This document shows, one piece after another, positions 11,131 through 22,682 of a stretch of DNA of 64,000 nt. This DNA is from Phytophthora sp. 'mugwort' (Eukaryota; Oomycota; Peronosporomycetes; Peronosporales; Peronosporaceae), in NCBI GenBank assembly GCA_033558025.1, contig JAUCEF010000011.1:2232001-2296000 (forward strand), given 5' to 3'. Position 1 is the first letter of the stretch, and each line of letters begins with the position of its first letter. Made by a program: the position numbers and the translations under genes. A model generated the notes under the pieces. The model had not been told where the DNA came from. It saw only the letters and a list, made by a program, of their open reading frames with translations, and did not search any database.

Positions 11131-12038
11131 CACCCGGGTGCAAACTACTACCACCGATGGCGGGCGCCAATTTTCACGCACCGTGTACGACACATCACCC
11201 AAGTGCTTCCATGACCAGAGAGGTTATCCTTCACCCCCCAGGCACCACGCACATAAAAATGTCACGTTGGCTGCACTTAGCTTCAACCTTTTTCGACACG
11301 TGTGCCCGCATCGAATCCAAGATGAGCGCTTTGCCTGAGGTGTCCAGTTCTTGAGGAAACACGAAATCAATTCACCCCAGTAGCAGTTCCGTGTCACCCA
11401 TCGTATGGGCTGATGGGCCATGCACATCGAACTGACAGTAAGATAGCACCATTGCTATTCTTCTGCTTCCAGATGACGAGCGGGGGGGGGGGGGGCTTGC
11501 ACCCGCTTATTTGTCACGGACAGCATTGCGGTAACGAAACCGGTTGAGTGTATGACAATGCGTCGTGATCCAGTAACATTAACCGTTGAATCCCATAAAG
11601 TACACGATGGTTTCGTCCACCAGAATAGTGTGATCGAGGTCATAGTTTGGCAGGTGTGGGAAATCCATGCGTCTGACGCCACAAAGCTTGCTCCTTTTTC
11701 ATCTAGAGAGCTGTAGAGTTCACTTGCAGCAAGCGCGATCCACTGCCGAGTGACTTTTCCTTTCCATATTCAACAACATCGTCGAGAAGCAGGTCCTGAG
11801 AGCACCAAGCAGTGACTTCCGCCCCTCCTTTCACGTGTTTTTGGTGCGACTTGCTTTCATTATTTCGTCCTTGTCCCGCCACCGCGTTTGGAACGTCGCC
11901 GCGTCGACGTCCCAACCCAACTTTCGAAAGTGCGGTGCTGCACGAATAGCCACACCTCCTTTCCTGCCTGGCGATCCACCTGATAGCCTCTTGCTTCTTT
12001 CCGATGTCGATTGCGATCGTCGCATGGTTGGTATGTTG
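11130..12038 (-). pseudogene. Decayed pogo/DDE_1 transposase
   Basis: Read on the minus strand across three frames. It begins near 12038 with a basic segment and a trihelix-like stretch (FQTRWRDKDEIMKA). Around 11600 it gives a segment reading YDLDHTILVDETIVYF, where DET is the first catalytic Asp region of DDE_1. Around 11290 it gives ILDSMRAHVSKKVEAKC and then CVVPGG, matching the second catalytic Asp region (D-S-x-R-x-H) and the VIPGG segment of pogo transposases. Stops, frameshifts and a 14-base G run at 11482-11495 break it. It is non-functional. The family is inferred from motif order. Confidence 0.6.
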
Positions 12039-12039
12039 A

Positions 12040-12740
12040 AAACTGAGCAGTGAGGCGGAAACCGTAGATCGTGCTAGAATACTCTGGTAGCGGTCCTTTA
12101 ATTTAGCAGCCTTCTATTTCTAGAACCTTTTCGTTAACAGCCTGTGGGTCTTCTAATACATAAGGCGTCTTCTATACAAAAGAAAATGTTATAAACATGT
12201 ATCGGACCACTTAGTGGTAGTGATCCCGACGTTCAAGTACTTAACATTATTTAAACGGAATTAACAGATCGTTGAGGTTTAGGTTCAGAAGAGGCTCCAC
12301 CGTTTATCAAGCCACCAATGCTCCGGTCCAGAAAAATTGATGCACTTCACTTGTCGCTTCTGAATTACACCATTTCGTACGGATCATAGCTCCCTGAATT
12401 GTAGCTACGCCACCATGCCTCGCGACCTCCCGATTAAGCAGCAGGCAGTGACGCATATCAAACTCCTCCATCTACCCCCACCTCGCTACCGGCTACCACC
12501 GTCGTGAACCCTGCGACAGCGACCCCAGCTCGGCGTGTGACGCGATCGACAACGCCACGGACTCCGCTTGGATCACGTTTTTCGCGTCGATCTCCGCCCC
12601 CTCGACAATCACCTAGGCATCGCACCTCACGACCCCCCCCCCCGTCTCGAATCCACGCTGAGCTGCTTCCCGAACATATATTGAAAAACCAATCTTGACC
12701 TTCAAGATATGGCATCTTCACAAACTGAGCGGTAGCAGTT
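12040..12740. other. Repeat-rich gap, nothing firmly recognised
   Basis: It includes a Pro/Arg/Ser-rich low-complexity stretch (12504-12698) that is probably not a gene, and a C-rich run near 12640. A short frame beginning MPRDLPIKQQAV at 12416 resembles the start of a transposase but cannot be extended. Confidence 0.3.
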
Positions 12741-12744
12741 CATA

Positions 12745-14402
12745 TTGATTGTTCCCCATGAACGTTTCGCGCAGTTACCTGCAGCCGAGCTGACCGCAAA
12801 AGAAGCAGTATCGGCGTATTGCACGAGGTGCATCGGCAAGGTGACCTATTCGCACGGCTCAACAACTGCTGTAAAAGTGCACATGAAAGAGGTATCACCT
12901 AGAGGTCTTGCCAAAAGCAAAGAAGATCAAGCTGAGGCGAAAGTGAGGTCAGCAAAGCGACAGCCGGAGAACACGTACGACCAGGTTCCAGAGGCTTCAA
13001 AGAGGAAGCTCATTGGTATTTTAAAGCTCATCAAAGTTACGCTGGCTTACTTGCCAAGTGGGTTGCCCAGAGTATGCGGCATCTGTCAATTGTCGAGGAC
13101 CCAGGGCTCCTGGAATTCATCCTTTTCATTACAAGGTGTTAGTGGCATTACCGTTGACGTTCCTGGCATACGCAGTTACGCGCGGACATCTCACGTATTG
13201 CTGCGGAGTTGCGAGAATCATTGAACGCTCAAGTTCAGATCAGCTGCCAGTATTACTGTATTACCATCTGCATCTGGATTAGCCGCAGGGCCAGAGCTAC
13301 ATGGCGCTTACAAGTACTCTTCATTACGTGAACGAAGCCTTTGTGATGTGTAGTTGGACACTGGAGGTAGATGCCTTTCCTGGTATGCACACCGGCATAG
13401 CTATCGCGTTTCGGCTTAAAAGAAATGATGGACGTATGGGAACTGCTCCCGGAAATGTGCATGCTACTTGTCCGCGATGGTGCTTCAAATGCCGTGCTTG
13501 GGATTGATATCTTGGGCGTCAAGAATATGTCGTGTATTGCCCATTCCCTGCACTTAGTTCTCCGTGGTGGACTTGCACGACAGAATACTAACGCTGCATC
13601 TGTTACTGATGCGGCATTTAGCATCGACTAAGATGCGGAATACAGGCCGGAATTTGTGTCAACTCAAGCTCCTGACGATATAGAAGTTGTCCAAGTGTCT
13701 GAGCTGGAGCAAGAAGCATTGTCAAGAGAAACCGAGACGCGCTAGCTCAAATCCGTGGAAGTGTTCAGAGATTCCTTTCTCTAGTTACGTATTGTCACAA
13801 TTCTGCAAAGGCGACAAACCGTCTTGATGGGAGACCCTCATTTGGTTACGGACTGCCCTACGCGTTGGAATGCCGAAATATGCTTGCTCGTTTGATTGAG
13901 CCAAGGTCCAGTTGGATAGTTTCTTTTCACGTATCTCGAAACGCCTGAAGGAAAAAAAGGAGTTCAAGAATTTGCATTAAGATAAATACCAAAGCCAAAT
14001 GAATGGTCTGCAATTACGTGCTTAATGGCGTTATTGGGTCCGATCGCCGCCGTGACGAAGGTGCTCGGGGGATGATATTATCCTACTTTAGCATTGGCGT
14101 TTCCTATGTTGCGTCGAATCAAGAAGGTGTTGGCAGACCCAGCGGTATATGCCAAACAGGGTGCAATGGTCGGACGCCAAGAGCTTCAAGCAGACGTGCT
14201 GTCCATTATGCATCGAGTACGTGATGCTATCTTGGACCTCTTCAAGAAGCGCTTCTCAGGTATGAACTTTGATATGGTTTGGATTTCGTTTGTCAATCCT
14301 CGCTTTCACAAGATGAAGTTGCTTAATCAAGACGAAATTGGTCTGGCTAGGTGGTCCCTACTGGATGCAGCAGCAATGGCTGTTCGCAACTCCTCGGAGT
14401 AA
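12745..14402 (+). pseudogene. hAT-family transposase relic, copy 1
   Basis: Plus strand, broken into at least five frame segments. A BED-type finger region lies at 12790-12960 (AYCTRCIGKVTYSHGS). Next come HYVNEAFVMCSWTLEVDAF at ~13325, the catalytic-region signature LLVRDGASNAVLGIDI with MSCIAHSLHLV at ~13470-13560, and at 14094-14402 an unbroken 102-codon segment with LPMLRRIKKVLADP, LFKKRFSGMN and NPRFHKMK. This order is that of hAT transposases. I do not see the C-terminal dimerisation block (hATC), so the copy ends early. Confidence 0.8.
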
Positions 14403-15300
14403 CCGTCGCCGACAGGATCAACATCGACCAGGGCGATTGCTAAACACTGCAGGTATACAGCGGTTGGGCAAAGTCAGCACCCCTTGCTCTATGTGCAACA
14501 TGACCGACACTTTATTTACTGTTTCAAGTGCACGTAGCTTAGTACTTCGTGTGCCGGCTATTGCTGGCTAGAACCGCTTTTCAACCTCTTTGGCATCGAC
14601 AGAACACACTTTCTAACTACGTCATCATCAAGGTTAGTCCAACTTTCTATCCGCTTGATCTTAATGTCGTCGACGTATAAGTGCCGGACATTGAACGCGC
14701 CACTTTTCGTTTATCTTAATTTATGTAAGATGTGAGGAAAATTCATATACCACACAGGACATAACGATGTCAATCCTACATAGTTGGTATTTATATGCGA
14801 TGTGGACGTGATATTACTTGAAGCGTGCGTTGCTTCAATATAGTCTCCTTACTTTGCTGCTCGGCTCTATTTCGTTTACCACGCCCACACCTGACTGCAC
14901 CATGCTGATCTTCTGGGCCCATGGCATTTTTTATTGCGTTCCTCTTTTTCGCGCTTACGCTCCTTCACCTTCGCTCTTCTACGCTGCGCTGCAGCCTCTC
15001 GATTTTTTTTCTTCTATACGGCGGGATGCCTTATCTTCAATAGCCATGCAGGGCTCCCGAAAAAAAATCATTTCTCTTGCAATAACGGCAATAAATATCA
15101 CAAGTACATTTATTTAGTGACTCGACAATACATATCCATTATTTATGTAAGAAAAAACTAATTTCGGTAATGCTATGTATACAAAACCTTAAAAAAATAT
15201 TTGCTGGCGCTAACGTATTCTGACCATTCGTTTATTGCCCACGTACGGACAAGACATGCCGCACTGAGCTCTCAATTTTGAATCAACACTGCTTCAGCTC
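14403..15300. other. Gap between two hAT relics
   Basis: AT-rich in part (15060-15210). ORFs of up to 99 codons at 14818-15160 show no recognisable domain. I see no TIR that could be assigned with confidence to either hAT copy. Confidence 0.3.
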
Positions 15301-15301
15301 C

Positions 15302-17003
15302 AGCTTCTAGATCTCATCCATATGGTTCTCGCCACTGGTCGTACACGCTCGCGCAAGTGGCTGGGTTCTTCTTTCGCCCGTCCCGCGACGAGTATGACGA
15401 GGTGATCCTCGAATCCACCAATGTCGCTGCGGCACGTGCGAAAGCAGGTACATCTAAACGGGTTTACCAATCTGGTCTCTCAAGTTCGGAGTGAACATCC
15501 CGACTACCAGAGCTTCATGCTCGCCGCCACCACGGCGGAGACGGGGTCTATCATCAACTTCGTTCGGCGTTCATCACTCAACCTCTTCGGTTGGCTAGAG
15601 TGGATCTTAAAGAACAACTTCCCGCTGTCGTTCTGTGAGAACGAGGCAGCTAGACGGTAAATTGCTCGATTTTTAAATCTTTAAATTGGTTCCTATTTCT
15701 AAGAGTGCTGATACATTTGATTAAGTGTTGACTAGCTATTCGAACCTTGAACCCATTTCTGTTGAGACTCTGGTGAGTGGAATGGGCAGCGTAACTCGCG
15801 CTGTCGAGCGCGCAATAGCTGCCGAAATGCCTACACGTTTCGGCCTCATCATCGACGGGTGGTCGTACTCATCGGAGCACTATTTGGCTGTCTATGGACG
15901 CTACGAGGTCAACGGCGTGATAAAAACGCCACTTCTCAGCATGGCCCCTCTTCTGGATGATGAAGATGAGGATCTCTTGGCTCGTGACCACATGGCGTTT
16001 CTCGCGTCAATGCTCCCTCGTGACTACGGCGTCCAACTGGATCAATGTTTTTTTTCAGGGCCGATAACTGCGCGGTCAACCGCTTGTTGGCGACAATGAT
16101 GGGGGTGGCATTGGTAGGCTGTGCCAGACATCATCTTAACCGTGCAGTTCAAGTCGAGATGGAGGGATTTGAAGATGAGCTGGATACCGTGCAGCAGCTG
16201 ATGCTCAAGCTGCGCACGCTGAAACAGTCCGCCAAGCTCAGGTAATGTTTATTTCTAACTTTGATGGGATACAATCGTTTTTAAATGTATTTCTATATGC
16301 GATCAGGCAAAAGACAAAACTCCGACCGGTAATTCGCCAAGATACCCGCTGGTCGTCGACGTATAACATGATTGACAGGTACTTCACGCTGCTGGAGTCC
16401 TCGGCGTTGGCGACGTTGATATCGAGGAGTGGATGACATCGCCTGAGTACAACCGCTGTCTCCGCGCGCTGCTGAAGGACCTGAAGAAAGTGGAGTCTGT
16501 TGCGAAGACTTTACAACGAGCTGACGTCTCATTGCTGGATGCGCGTGTGTGGCTCGATGGATTAATCTCCATTAAGCCCCACTACGCGAGATTCATTGGT
16601 ATGCTGCGCTCGATATTGTCTACTAAATTGTTTTGCTGAATGCTATTTTTTATTTTCGTATAAGGTCCTCGTGCGGATATCGTCCACAGCCATGACTTCG
16701 AGTCGGGCTGTGTACGTGTGCTGGCTGGCAATACGATCCGCCTTAACCGAGCGAAAAAACAACAGCGCTAGCACTGTTCACAATTGCTACTACGCCCGAC
16801 CTCGCCGTGGAAGAGGACGAAGACGACGCCTCCTTCGTTGAACAGCTGCAAAAGCGTCACCGCTTTGCCGCCAATTTAGCGTTGCTCGTACCACGTTCGG
16901 CCAGGAACGCCACAGCCTGCTCCCATAACATTGGAGATGATTCTCTACCTGAGAGGAAACGGCTCGTATTGGGACGCACACACTATTGACGAGGCAACGC
17001 GGT
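15302..17003 (+). pseudogene. hAT-family transposase relic, copy 2 (nearly full length)
   Basis: Different hAT lineage from copy 1. Order along the plus strand: BED-like N-terminus and GFTNLVSQVRSEHPDY (~15450); LFGWLEWILKNNFPLSFCEN (~15590); FGLIIDGWSYSSEHYLAVYG (~15840, first Asp); ADNCAVNRLLATMMGV with CARHHLNRAV (~16060-16140, second Asp and C-x2-H); DTRWSSTYNMIDRY (~16350); and the C-terminal ILYLRGNGSYWDAHTIDEAT (~16935-17000) of the dimerisation block. Frameshifts occur near 16050, 16240, 16640 and 16790, and there is at least one stop. Some interruptions (16240-16320, 16600-16660) resemble short introns, so the ancestral gene may have been spliced. Confidence 0.8.
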
Positions 17004-17360
17004 AATGACTTTAAAAGACCTGCATCGCTGCTTGAATTGGCTCAGTTACTCCATTATTTATTTGTTGCGATATGGCTTCTGAGTAATGTATCTTGATCTT
17101 GTGCTGTTGTGCTGACTTTATTCATGTTGGCGAACAGGACAAGATAAATAACAATATCATTTTCGGTAGCCCTGTAGCCATGGCATGCATCTCCATCTTC
17201 GCCCGCTTAGCCTCCTCTGCGTCCCTTAAGGGCACCCACAAGTCTCGTCACAGTTTCATATACATTCTGACGGCACTCCACGTATAATATAGTCTAATCG
17301 CTCAGCTACGGTCGCGCCAAGTCTTTTTGTTGAATTGTTAGCGCGCTTACCATTTATAAT
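17004..17360. other. Short gap
   Basis: No recognisable gene. It includes the 3' flank of hAT copy 2 and borders the pogo fragment. Terminal repeats were not identified. Confidence 0.3.
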
Positions 17361-17364
17361 GTGC

Positions 17365-17739
17365 GTCTTTCGAAATGAAACCTAGGACTCGTGTCTATTA
17401 ACAAAGCGCTGCATCCACTTCTCGTTAGGAATCAGGCGAAACATCACCTTCTGGCTTATTTGTCAACACGCACTGCCGGACGATATAACGTAGCTCAGGT
17501 TTTTCAATACAAAACCCCATCAGTGCCCTAGCTGACATTACCTCCAAAATGCCTTGCTCATGATCTCGAGTTAGATATTTTGGGCCTCTTCCTTTCGTTG
17601 CATGCACTGCGACCGTTCCTTGAAGTCGCCTCCTTAGCGCCACTCTGACTACGCCGTAGATTTTCGCTGACTTCCATATCGATCTCCCACGCAGCACTGC
17701 CCCCACGTCTCCTCCCATGGCGGGTCGTTTTCGCCCCAT
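17365..17739 (-). pseudogene. pogo-type transposase, N-terminal (psq/CENP-B HTH) fragment
   Basis: From MGRKRP at 17739 the minus strand encodes a psq-like helix-turn-helix (RSIWKSAKIYGVVRVALRRRL) and then YLTRDHEQGILEVMSARALM and CIEKPELRYIVRQCVL. After a one-base frameshift near 17440 the reading continues as IPNEKWMQRFVNRHES, the CENP-B-type second DNA-binding half. Nothing of the DDE domain follows, so it is a 5' fragment. It does not overlap the DDE_1 relic at 11-12 kb and could derive from a different family member. Confidence 0.7.
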
Positions 17740-17779
17740 AGTAGAACAGCCACAGCGTCTCCGTTTCGCGCGCAAAAGT

Positions 17780-19330
17780 GAATCTGAAAACGGGGGCGGG
17801 TTCAACAGAATTCCCTCTATCGGATGTTTAGAGCTTACCGATAAATCCGGATAGCAAGACTGCCTAAACATCACGCGAAAAATGAATTGGTTTTAGCGTT
17901 ATCTTGGGTTTCGTATGCAAAGTTTGGCTCGCTTTTTGTCGCGGATCGAATTATGTTTGGCAGTATACGCTACAGGGTTCTTGTGCAACTCCTTCTTCAT
18001 CATGAACCAGATATTTTCTTCTCCTTTTCTGTAATGTTGTGTGTTCCGGATGGATGGCCCATGACCAGTAGGTGTGGTCACACAATATGGGCCGGACATA
18101 CACTAGGTACGGATCGTATCTAGGAGAGCGATTCAGTTAAGTATGTATCGCACTTAGGCGAGAGAGACAGTTAGGTACGAATCGCACTTATGAGATACAC
18201 CTTTAGGTACCAATCGCACTTAGGAAGGAGACATGGCTTGAGGACCATCTATTGCGAAATCGGTGACTTAAAGGATGCATTAATTAGGCACTTTACAGTA
18301 AGTAGGAACATAGCGGCATGATAATAAAGGCCCAGTTGAAATCTAACCTAGAAGTTCGCAAGTCGTTGGAGCCCTGTCCACGGACTATCGGGAAGTCAGC
18401 CTTTCCTCGAGCGAATAGAAGACAGAGACGCAGGGCGTCTGTCTCAGTTAGAAGCTACGCTTTCTCAGAGGAGGGTGCGTGTGACCCCCGTTGCATTTTC
18501 CTACTTGTTGTCGACGATCTCGGTGGTATTGTGAGTACCGCCGTCTTGTTGTGCGGGCCATTGAGGTCTAGTCGGGTGAAAGTGAAGTAATAGGAACGGA
18601 GTCGACTCAAGCTCGGCTTGTGTCTTATCGACTGGCTCTCAGGAAACGGTATAACTAATCTAGTATAAGAGAAGTTGGGCCCTATGTTTGACGGATTCAT
18701 GGCAATAATTACGAATCCAATAAGGGCACGCGAGCCATGAGGAGAAAGCTGCTGCAGATCCAGAGGTCAGATCAAAGTCCCATATTGAACTAAAGTCTGC
18801 AAGATGTTGAAGTCTTGAAGTACAAAAATGGGGGGGCTGACTTTGCCCATACACTGTAGATGATTCGGGACAGTTAGCTATGTAAAGTTTTAGATACTGG
18901 TCATTTTGTGTACAGTTGTTTATCATTTAGGATAATCAGACCTCAAAAATTACAGAGCTGTGTTTTATGCAAGTATACACGGTTAGCAAAGATCAAAACC
19001 CGTTAATGGAGCGATTCCCGCAGCCATTTTAAACCGGTTTGAAACCCAAAAATCATTCAGCCCCTAGAGAGAAGAGCTATTCTATTCATCAAATGACAAA
19101 AGGCTGCGGTTCAGGTTCAAAATTCGAATAGCCTCCCCCCCCCCTTTCAGATCTTGGATCTGGGTTTTGGCGGAATAGACCTACGCAATTTAGTAGATGC
19201 ACCCCAATTGAGCGCTCTTCCTGTCAATGTCTTCAGTTGCTTTAAGCGCAAGGCTCCGAGAAGCAGTCATCGGATGCACCAGTAGCAAGCAGCATGCCAA
19301 GTCGTGGGAAGGTCGCAGGAGTCGAGAACT
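17780..19330. other. Repeat-derived region without recognised genes
   Basis: It contains the 34-bp tandem repeat listed separately. A stretch from about 18072 (TGTGGTCACACAATATGG) to 18650, with AATAAAGG at 18334, has the look of a solo LTR, but its right border was not found. ORFs of 60-90 codons here have no protein signature. Confidence 0.3.
18103..18230. repeat. Degenerate tandem repeat, about four copies of ~34 bp
   Basis: Successive copies share TAGGTACxAATCGCACTTAG, starting near 18103, 18137, 18171 and 18203. The unit spacing is 32-36 bp and the copies differ at several positions. Repeats of this kind are common in LTRs and could carry regulatory sites; that role is inference. Confidence 0.55.
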
Positions 19331-19339
19331 AGAGCCATG

Positions 19340-19680
19340 TGGACGTGAGGGCCCTGCTGGAATTCGTTGGCAACGCTCTTCCGACCGGCGCTAACGAATG
19401 GGAGTTTATCCGGCAAAGCTACGAGGGCTATGTAGTCCAGAGCAACCATGAGGAGCGCGACCTGGTGCCATTTAAGAAAAATCTCAACGGCTGCTGAACT
19501 ACAAGAAGCGGACTGGGGACCCGAGATGCCCTAAAAAGTGTCCGACTGGCCCGCCAGTCCATTGAGCGTCCAGATTGGCTTCACCTTGTTGTCCGACGTA
19601 ACTGCAGCCCCAGAGCACATCACGCTACGCGAAGCCGTCCAAGTCATCGAACTTCACGTCGACGTCACTCAGTCTTGAAG
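19340..19680 (+). pseudogene. SANT/trihelix-like domain relic
   Basis: The plus strand reads LLEFVGNALPTGANEWEFI, then a segment with RQSYEGY and EERDLVPFKKNLNG. After a one-base shift it continues as LLNYKKRTGDPEMP. The pattern (P-x-G-x-x-W, then R-D, a Phe-Lys-Lys core, and TGDP) resembles the Myb/SANT-like domain that is repeated widely in oomycete genomes, often in transposon-linked copies. It is broken by frameshifts and stops. The family name is uncertain. Confidence 0.4.
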
Positions 19681-20026
19681 TGACGGGATCCAGTATTGAC
19701 GTTAAGCTCAGTTGGTCGATCACATGTCCAGCGTATGAGCGTGTGTAAAGCTGCAACGCGAGGTTCGAGGAGCCCCATCAAATGTGAAGGTACAGTGTTA
19801 GGCGGTGCCCACTCATGTGCAGACACAGCAAGTTCTCGTCGCAATGTCATTATCGACGTCAAGTTCACAGACCAACGCAACTTTTCAACTGGCCCAAGAG
19901 CAATGAAAAGATTTTTTTTTTATCTCTATGCGCTGGTGCTGGCGTAAATGGTAGAAGCTACGGGTGGGCAAGCACTTTCATAAATTTGTGCGCATCTATG
20001 TTTTGGAATCCACAGAATAGCGACGA

Positions 20027-20031
20027 GAATC
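20027..20031. repeat. Target-site duplication GAATC, left copy
   Basis: GAATC directly abuts the left LTR and is repeated exactly after the right LTR at 24827-24831, the 5-bp duplication expected for Ty1/copia integration. Confidence 0.8.
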
Positions 20032-20256
20032 TGCTCTAATAGCACCGCTCTTGCACGGTTCACTACGATAAGCGGTCCGCGCAACGGTCCATGCTGAACC
20101 GCTGGAACGCTCGTCCTATTGGCTGAACAGCCATGGATGGTGAGCAGCGACTTCAGAAGGACAAGGAAGGCTAGTAGGACAACAGAGAGTAGCTTAGGTA
20201 ACTTTAATCTACTCACTTCGGCATTTGGCTCCAACATCAACAACCTCAACTCAACA
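20032..20256 (+). repeat. Left LTR of copia copy 1
   Basis: Begins TGCTCTAATAGC (the right LTR has TGTTGTAATAGC) and ends CTCAACTCAACA. The sequence following the LTR begins GGTTAAAAGC and would be the primer-binding site. The partner LTR is at 24604-24826. Confidence 0.85.
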
Positions 20257-20299
20257 GGTTAAAAGCGCAACGTTCCGACTGGAACGCTACCGACAGGAA

Positions 20300-20800
20300 C
20301 GCTCAAGACACGACCACGAAACGCGCCGAAGTCCTCCTGGAACTACTTCCACTGGGAGTACAACATGCGCATGATCCTGGCCCGGAAGGGGCTGCTGGCA
20401 CATGTTGAGGTCGTGAAGCCTGAGAACGAGGTCACCGAGGCGCGACTCGTTAGTGACGCGAAGCCGCTCGGGACCATCGCTCAAGGAGTGGGACGACAGC
20501 CAGACCAAGATACGGTCTGCAACGCATACCATGCATACCTGGAGAACGCTGCGTGACTTCTACAACCGTTCCACGTTCCAGAACCGTGTCACCATGACAC
20601 GGCGTCTACTTGAGGTCAAGATGGAGAATGGACGACGATGATCAAGCACCTGGACCCTTTCGACGAGCTGGTTGTTGTGTTGCAGACGCTAGAAGAGCCC
20701 GTCGATCAGGCACGGCAGCGGTGGTACTGCTGAGCAGTCTTACCTCGGAGTACGAGCTGATTTCATCCATCGTGGAGAACTTTAAGGATGTATCGCTGAT
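20300..20800 (+). pseudogene. copia copy 1 gag region
   Basis: NYFHWEYNMRMILARKGLLA and then HVEVVKPENEVTEA around 20340-20440, followed in another frame by TWRTLRDFYNRS and KMENGRRMIKHLDP, correspond to the UBN2-type copia gag. Frameshifts occur near 20460 and 20640, and a TAG at 20802-20804 separates it from the next segment. Confidence 0.7.
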
Positions 20801-20804
20801 TTAG

Positions 20805-21398
20805 GTGAATGAGAAGCTGCTCAAAGCGTATGAGCGGTTGGAGAAGAAGGACACCACCATGGAGAAAGAGTTCCGACCCAACGGGAACGCCGGAAGGTTC
20901 AAAGGCGGCCGAGGGAACGGTCACAAGGGGAACGTTCCGCGGAAGAACGGTGGTGGTTTCAAGGGCAAATGCTTCGAGTGTGACCAAGTCGGTCATATGA
21001 AGCGGGACTGTCCGAGCCAGAGAGGCGGCAGCGGGATTGATGCTGTATTCGCCGTGGGCGAGGAACGCCTGAACGGCTCGCTGATCGACAGTGGTGCTAC
21101 GTCGCACACGACTCCGCACCTTTCCGACCTGTTCGACTACGAGACCTTGGACGTTGGCGTCGAGGTGACTATTGCGGATGGCAGGAAGCTACGCGTTCAT
21201 GGAAGAGGAACTGTGGAGCTGACTAGGCTGGACAACAGACGCATCAAGATGATGGACGTCTTGTACATCCCAGGACTTGACAGGCACTTGCTGTCAGTTG
21301 GACGACTTGCGGAACGTGGTTTAAGTGTAGAGTTCGAGCGTTCCTCGTGTGTGTCATCTGGGGTGACATCAGCGCGATTACTATGCGGAAGAAGGTGA
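20805..21398 (+). pseudogene. copia copy 1 zinc knuckle and protease segment
   Basis: A 197-codon open segment. It is basic at the start, followed by the CCHC knuckle CFECDQVGHMKRDC at 20970-21011 and the aspartic protease motif LIDSGATSH at ~21080 with active-site Asp-Ser-Gly intact. VTIADGRKLRVHG and LYIPGLDRHLLSVG follow, as usual for copia proteases. It ends by frameshift soon after. Confidence 0.85.
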
Positions 21399-21490
21399 GC
21401 AAAGCGTTCCTGCTGGACTGTCAGTAAGAGGAAGCATGGTTTGTACAGTACTCGAAGGCAGACAGTGAGTGAAGGCTATGGCATGCTCGA

Positions 21491-22590
21491 ATGGGACACC
21501 GAAGCAAGGACGCACTGACCAAGACACAGCATTTCACGAACGGGATGCCTGTGGTGAAGCGAGGTATCGAGACGCTGTGTGGAGGCTGCATGAAGGTCAA
21601 GCAGACCGTAGCGTCGTTCCCATCAAGAACGCTGACGAAGACATCACGTGTGTTGGAACTAGTACACACGGATGTGATGGGTCCTATGAAAACGCACTCA
21701 AAGGGGGGGGGGGGCCAAGTATGTGCTGACACTCGTGGACGACTACTCGCGGTATGTAGTAGCGTACTTTATGAAGAAGAAGAGCGAGGTGGCCGGCAAG
21801 CTCAAGGAGTTCCAAGTGTTCTATGAAAACCAATGGGGAGAACGCTTGAAGTGTCTGCCCTCAGACAATGGAACGGAGTTCGTGAACAAGAGTGTAGCTG
21901 AGATGTGCCGCCGGAACGGTATCATGCACCGACGAACCGTTTCAGACAACCCTCAGCAGAATGGAGTGGCGGAACGCATGAATCATACGATCATGGAGAG
22001 GGCACGGAGCATGTTACACTACAAGAGTGTGTCGACGGAGTGGTGGGCAGAAGCGGTGAGCACAGAGTGTACCTAATCAACCGTTGCACCAACACGGCAC
22101 ACGCGGACGTGACGCCGTACGAGTTGGGTTTCAAGGTGAAGCCCCGTATGGACCACTTACGCGTTTTTGGTTCGCAAGGGTACGCTCACATTGATGATGT
22201 GAGGAGGACGAAGCTCGTGTCAAAGCGTTCCGGTGTATGTTCCTCGGATACGCTGAGAACGTCAAAGGATACTGTTTATTTGACTTGGACGCTTCCAAAG
22301 TCAAGGTGTCACGATCGGCCAAGCTGGACGAGCATGAGGTGGGTGGTATATATGACGCAGTCGCCGCAGCTTGGAACGGTCATCCATGTGACTACAGAAC
22401 GTGATGACGGAAATGCTCCCCCACCAGTGGAACGTGAGCCGGTTATGGACGAAGCCAGGAAGCTGCCGAGGAATCTGTTCTGGATGTCGAGATGGACGCT
22501 GTGGAACCAGAGCAAGAGGTTAGTCAACCCCAACTGCCTCCACCAGAACCGCAGAACCAACTTCAACTGGACCGGAACTGACCGAATATC
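21491..22590 (+). pseudogene. copia copy 1 integrase region
   Basis: The GAG-pre-integrase segment (CGGCMKVKQTVASFPS, ELVHTDVMGPMK with the first Asp) runs to a 12-base G run at 21703-21714, which breaks the frame. The core continues at 21723 with LTLVDDYSRYVVAYFMKKK, CLPSDNGTEF (second Asp) and NPQQNGVAERMNHTIMERAR (catalytic Glu). Another frameshift near 22060 leads to YLINRC and then YAHIDD. The DDE residues are preserved although the frame is not. Confidence 0.85.
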
Positions 22591-22600
22591 ATCCGCCAAA

Positions 22601-22674
22601 GGGCCTATAACTCAGTTGGTTAGAGTATACGCCTGATAAGTGTAAAGTCAGTAGTTCAAATCTACTTAGGCCCA
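22601..22674 (+). tRNA. tRNA-Ile(GAU), mitochondrial type, inside numt
   Basis: It folds as a full cloverleaf: acceptor stem GGGCCTA with TAGGCCC, D arm ACTC/GAGT, anticodon stem TACGC/GTGTA with loop CTGATAA (anticodon GAT at 22635-22637), T arm AGTAG/CTACT with loop TTCAAAT, and discriminator A at 22674. It continues directly into an AT-rich mitochondrial protein-gene piece, so it is a transferred copy, not a resident nuclear gene. Whether RNA polymerase III could transcribe it is unknown. Confidence 0.85.
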
Positions 22675-22682
22675 ATGAATAA

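Noticed and set aside
12504..12698. Pro/Arg-rich ORF as a gag protein
   Set aside because: Pure low complexity, with no zinc knuckle, protease or LTR nearby.
18103..18230. CRISPR array
   Set aside because: Units are contiguous and degenerate with no unique spacers, and the DNA is eukaryotic nuclear.
22601..22674. Resident nuclear tRNA-Ile gene
   Set aside because: The fold is perfect, but the sequence runs into AT-rich nad2 coding DNA and the whole block is absent from the copia pattern on both sides, so it is a mitochondrial insertion.
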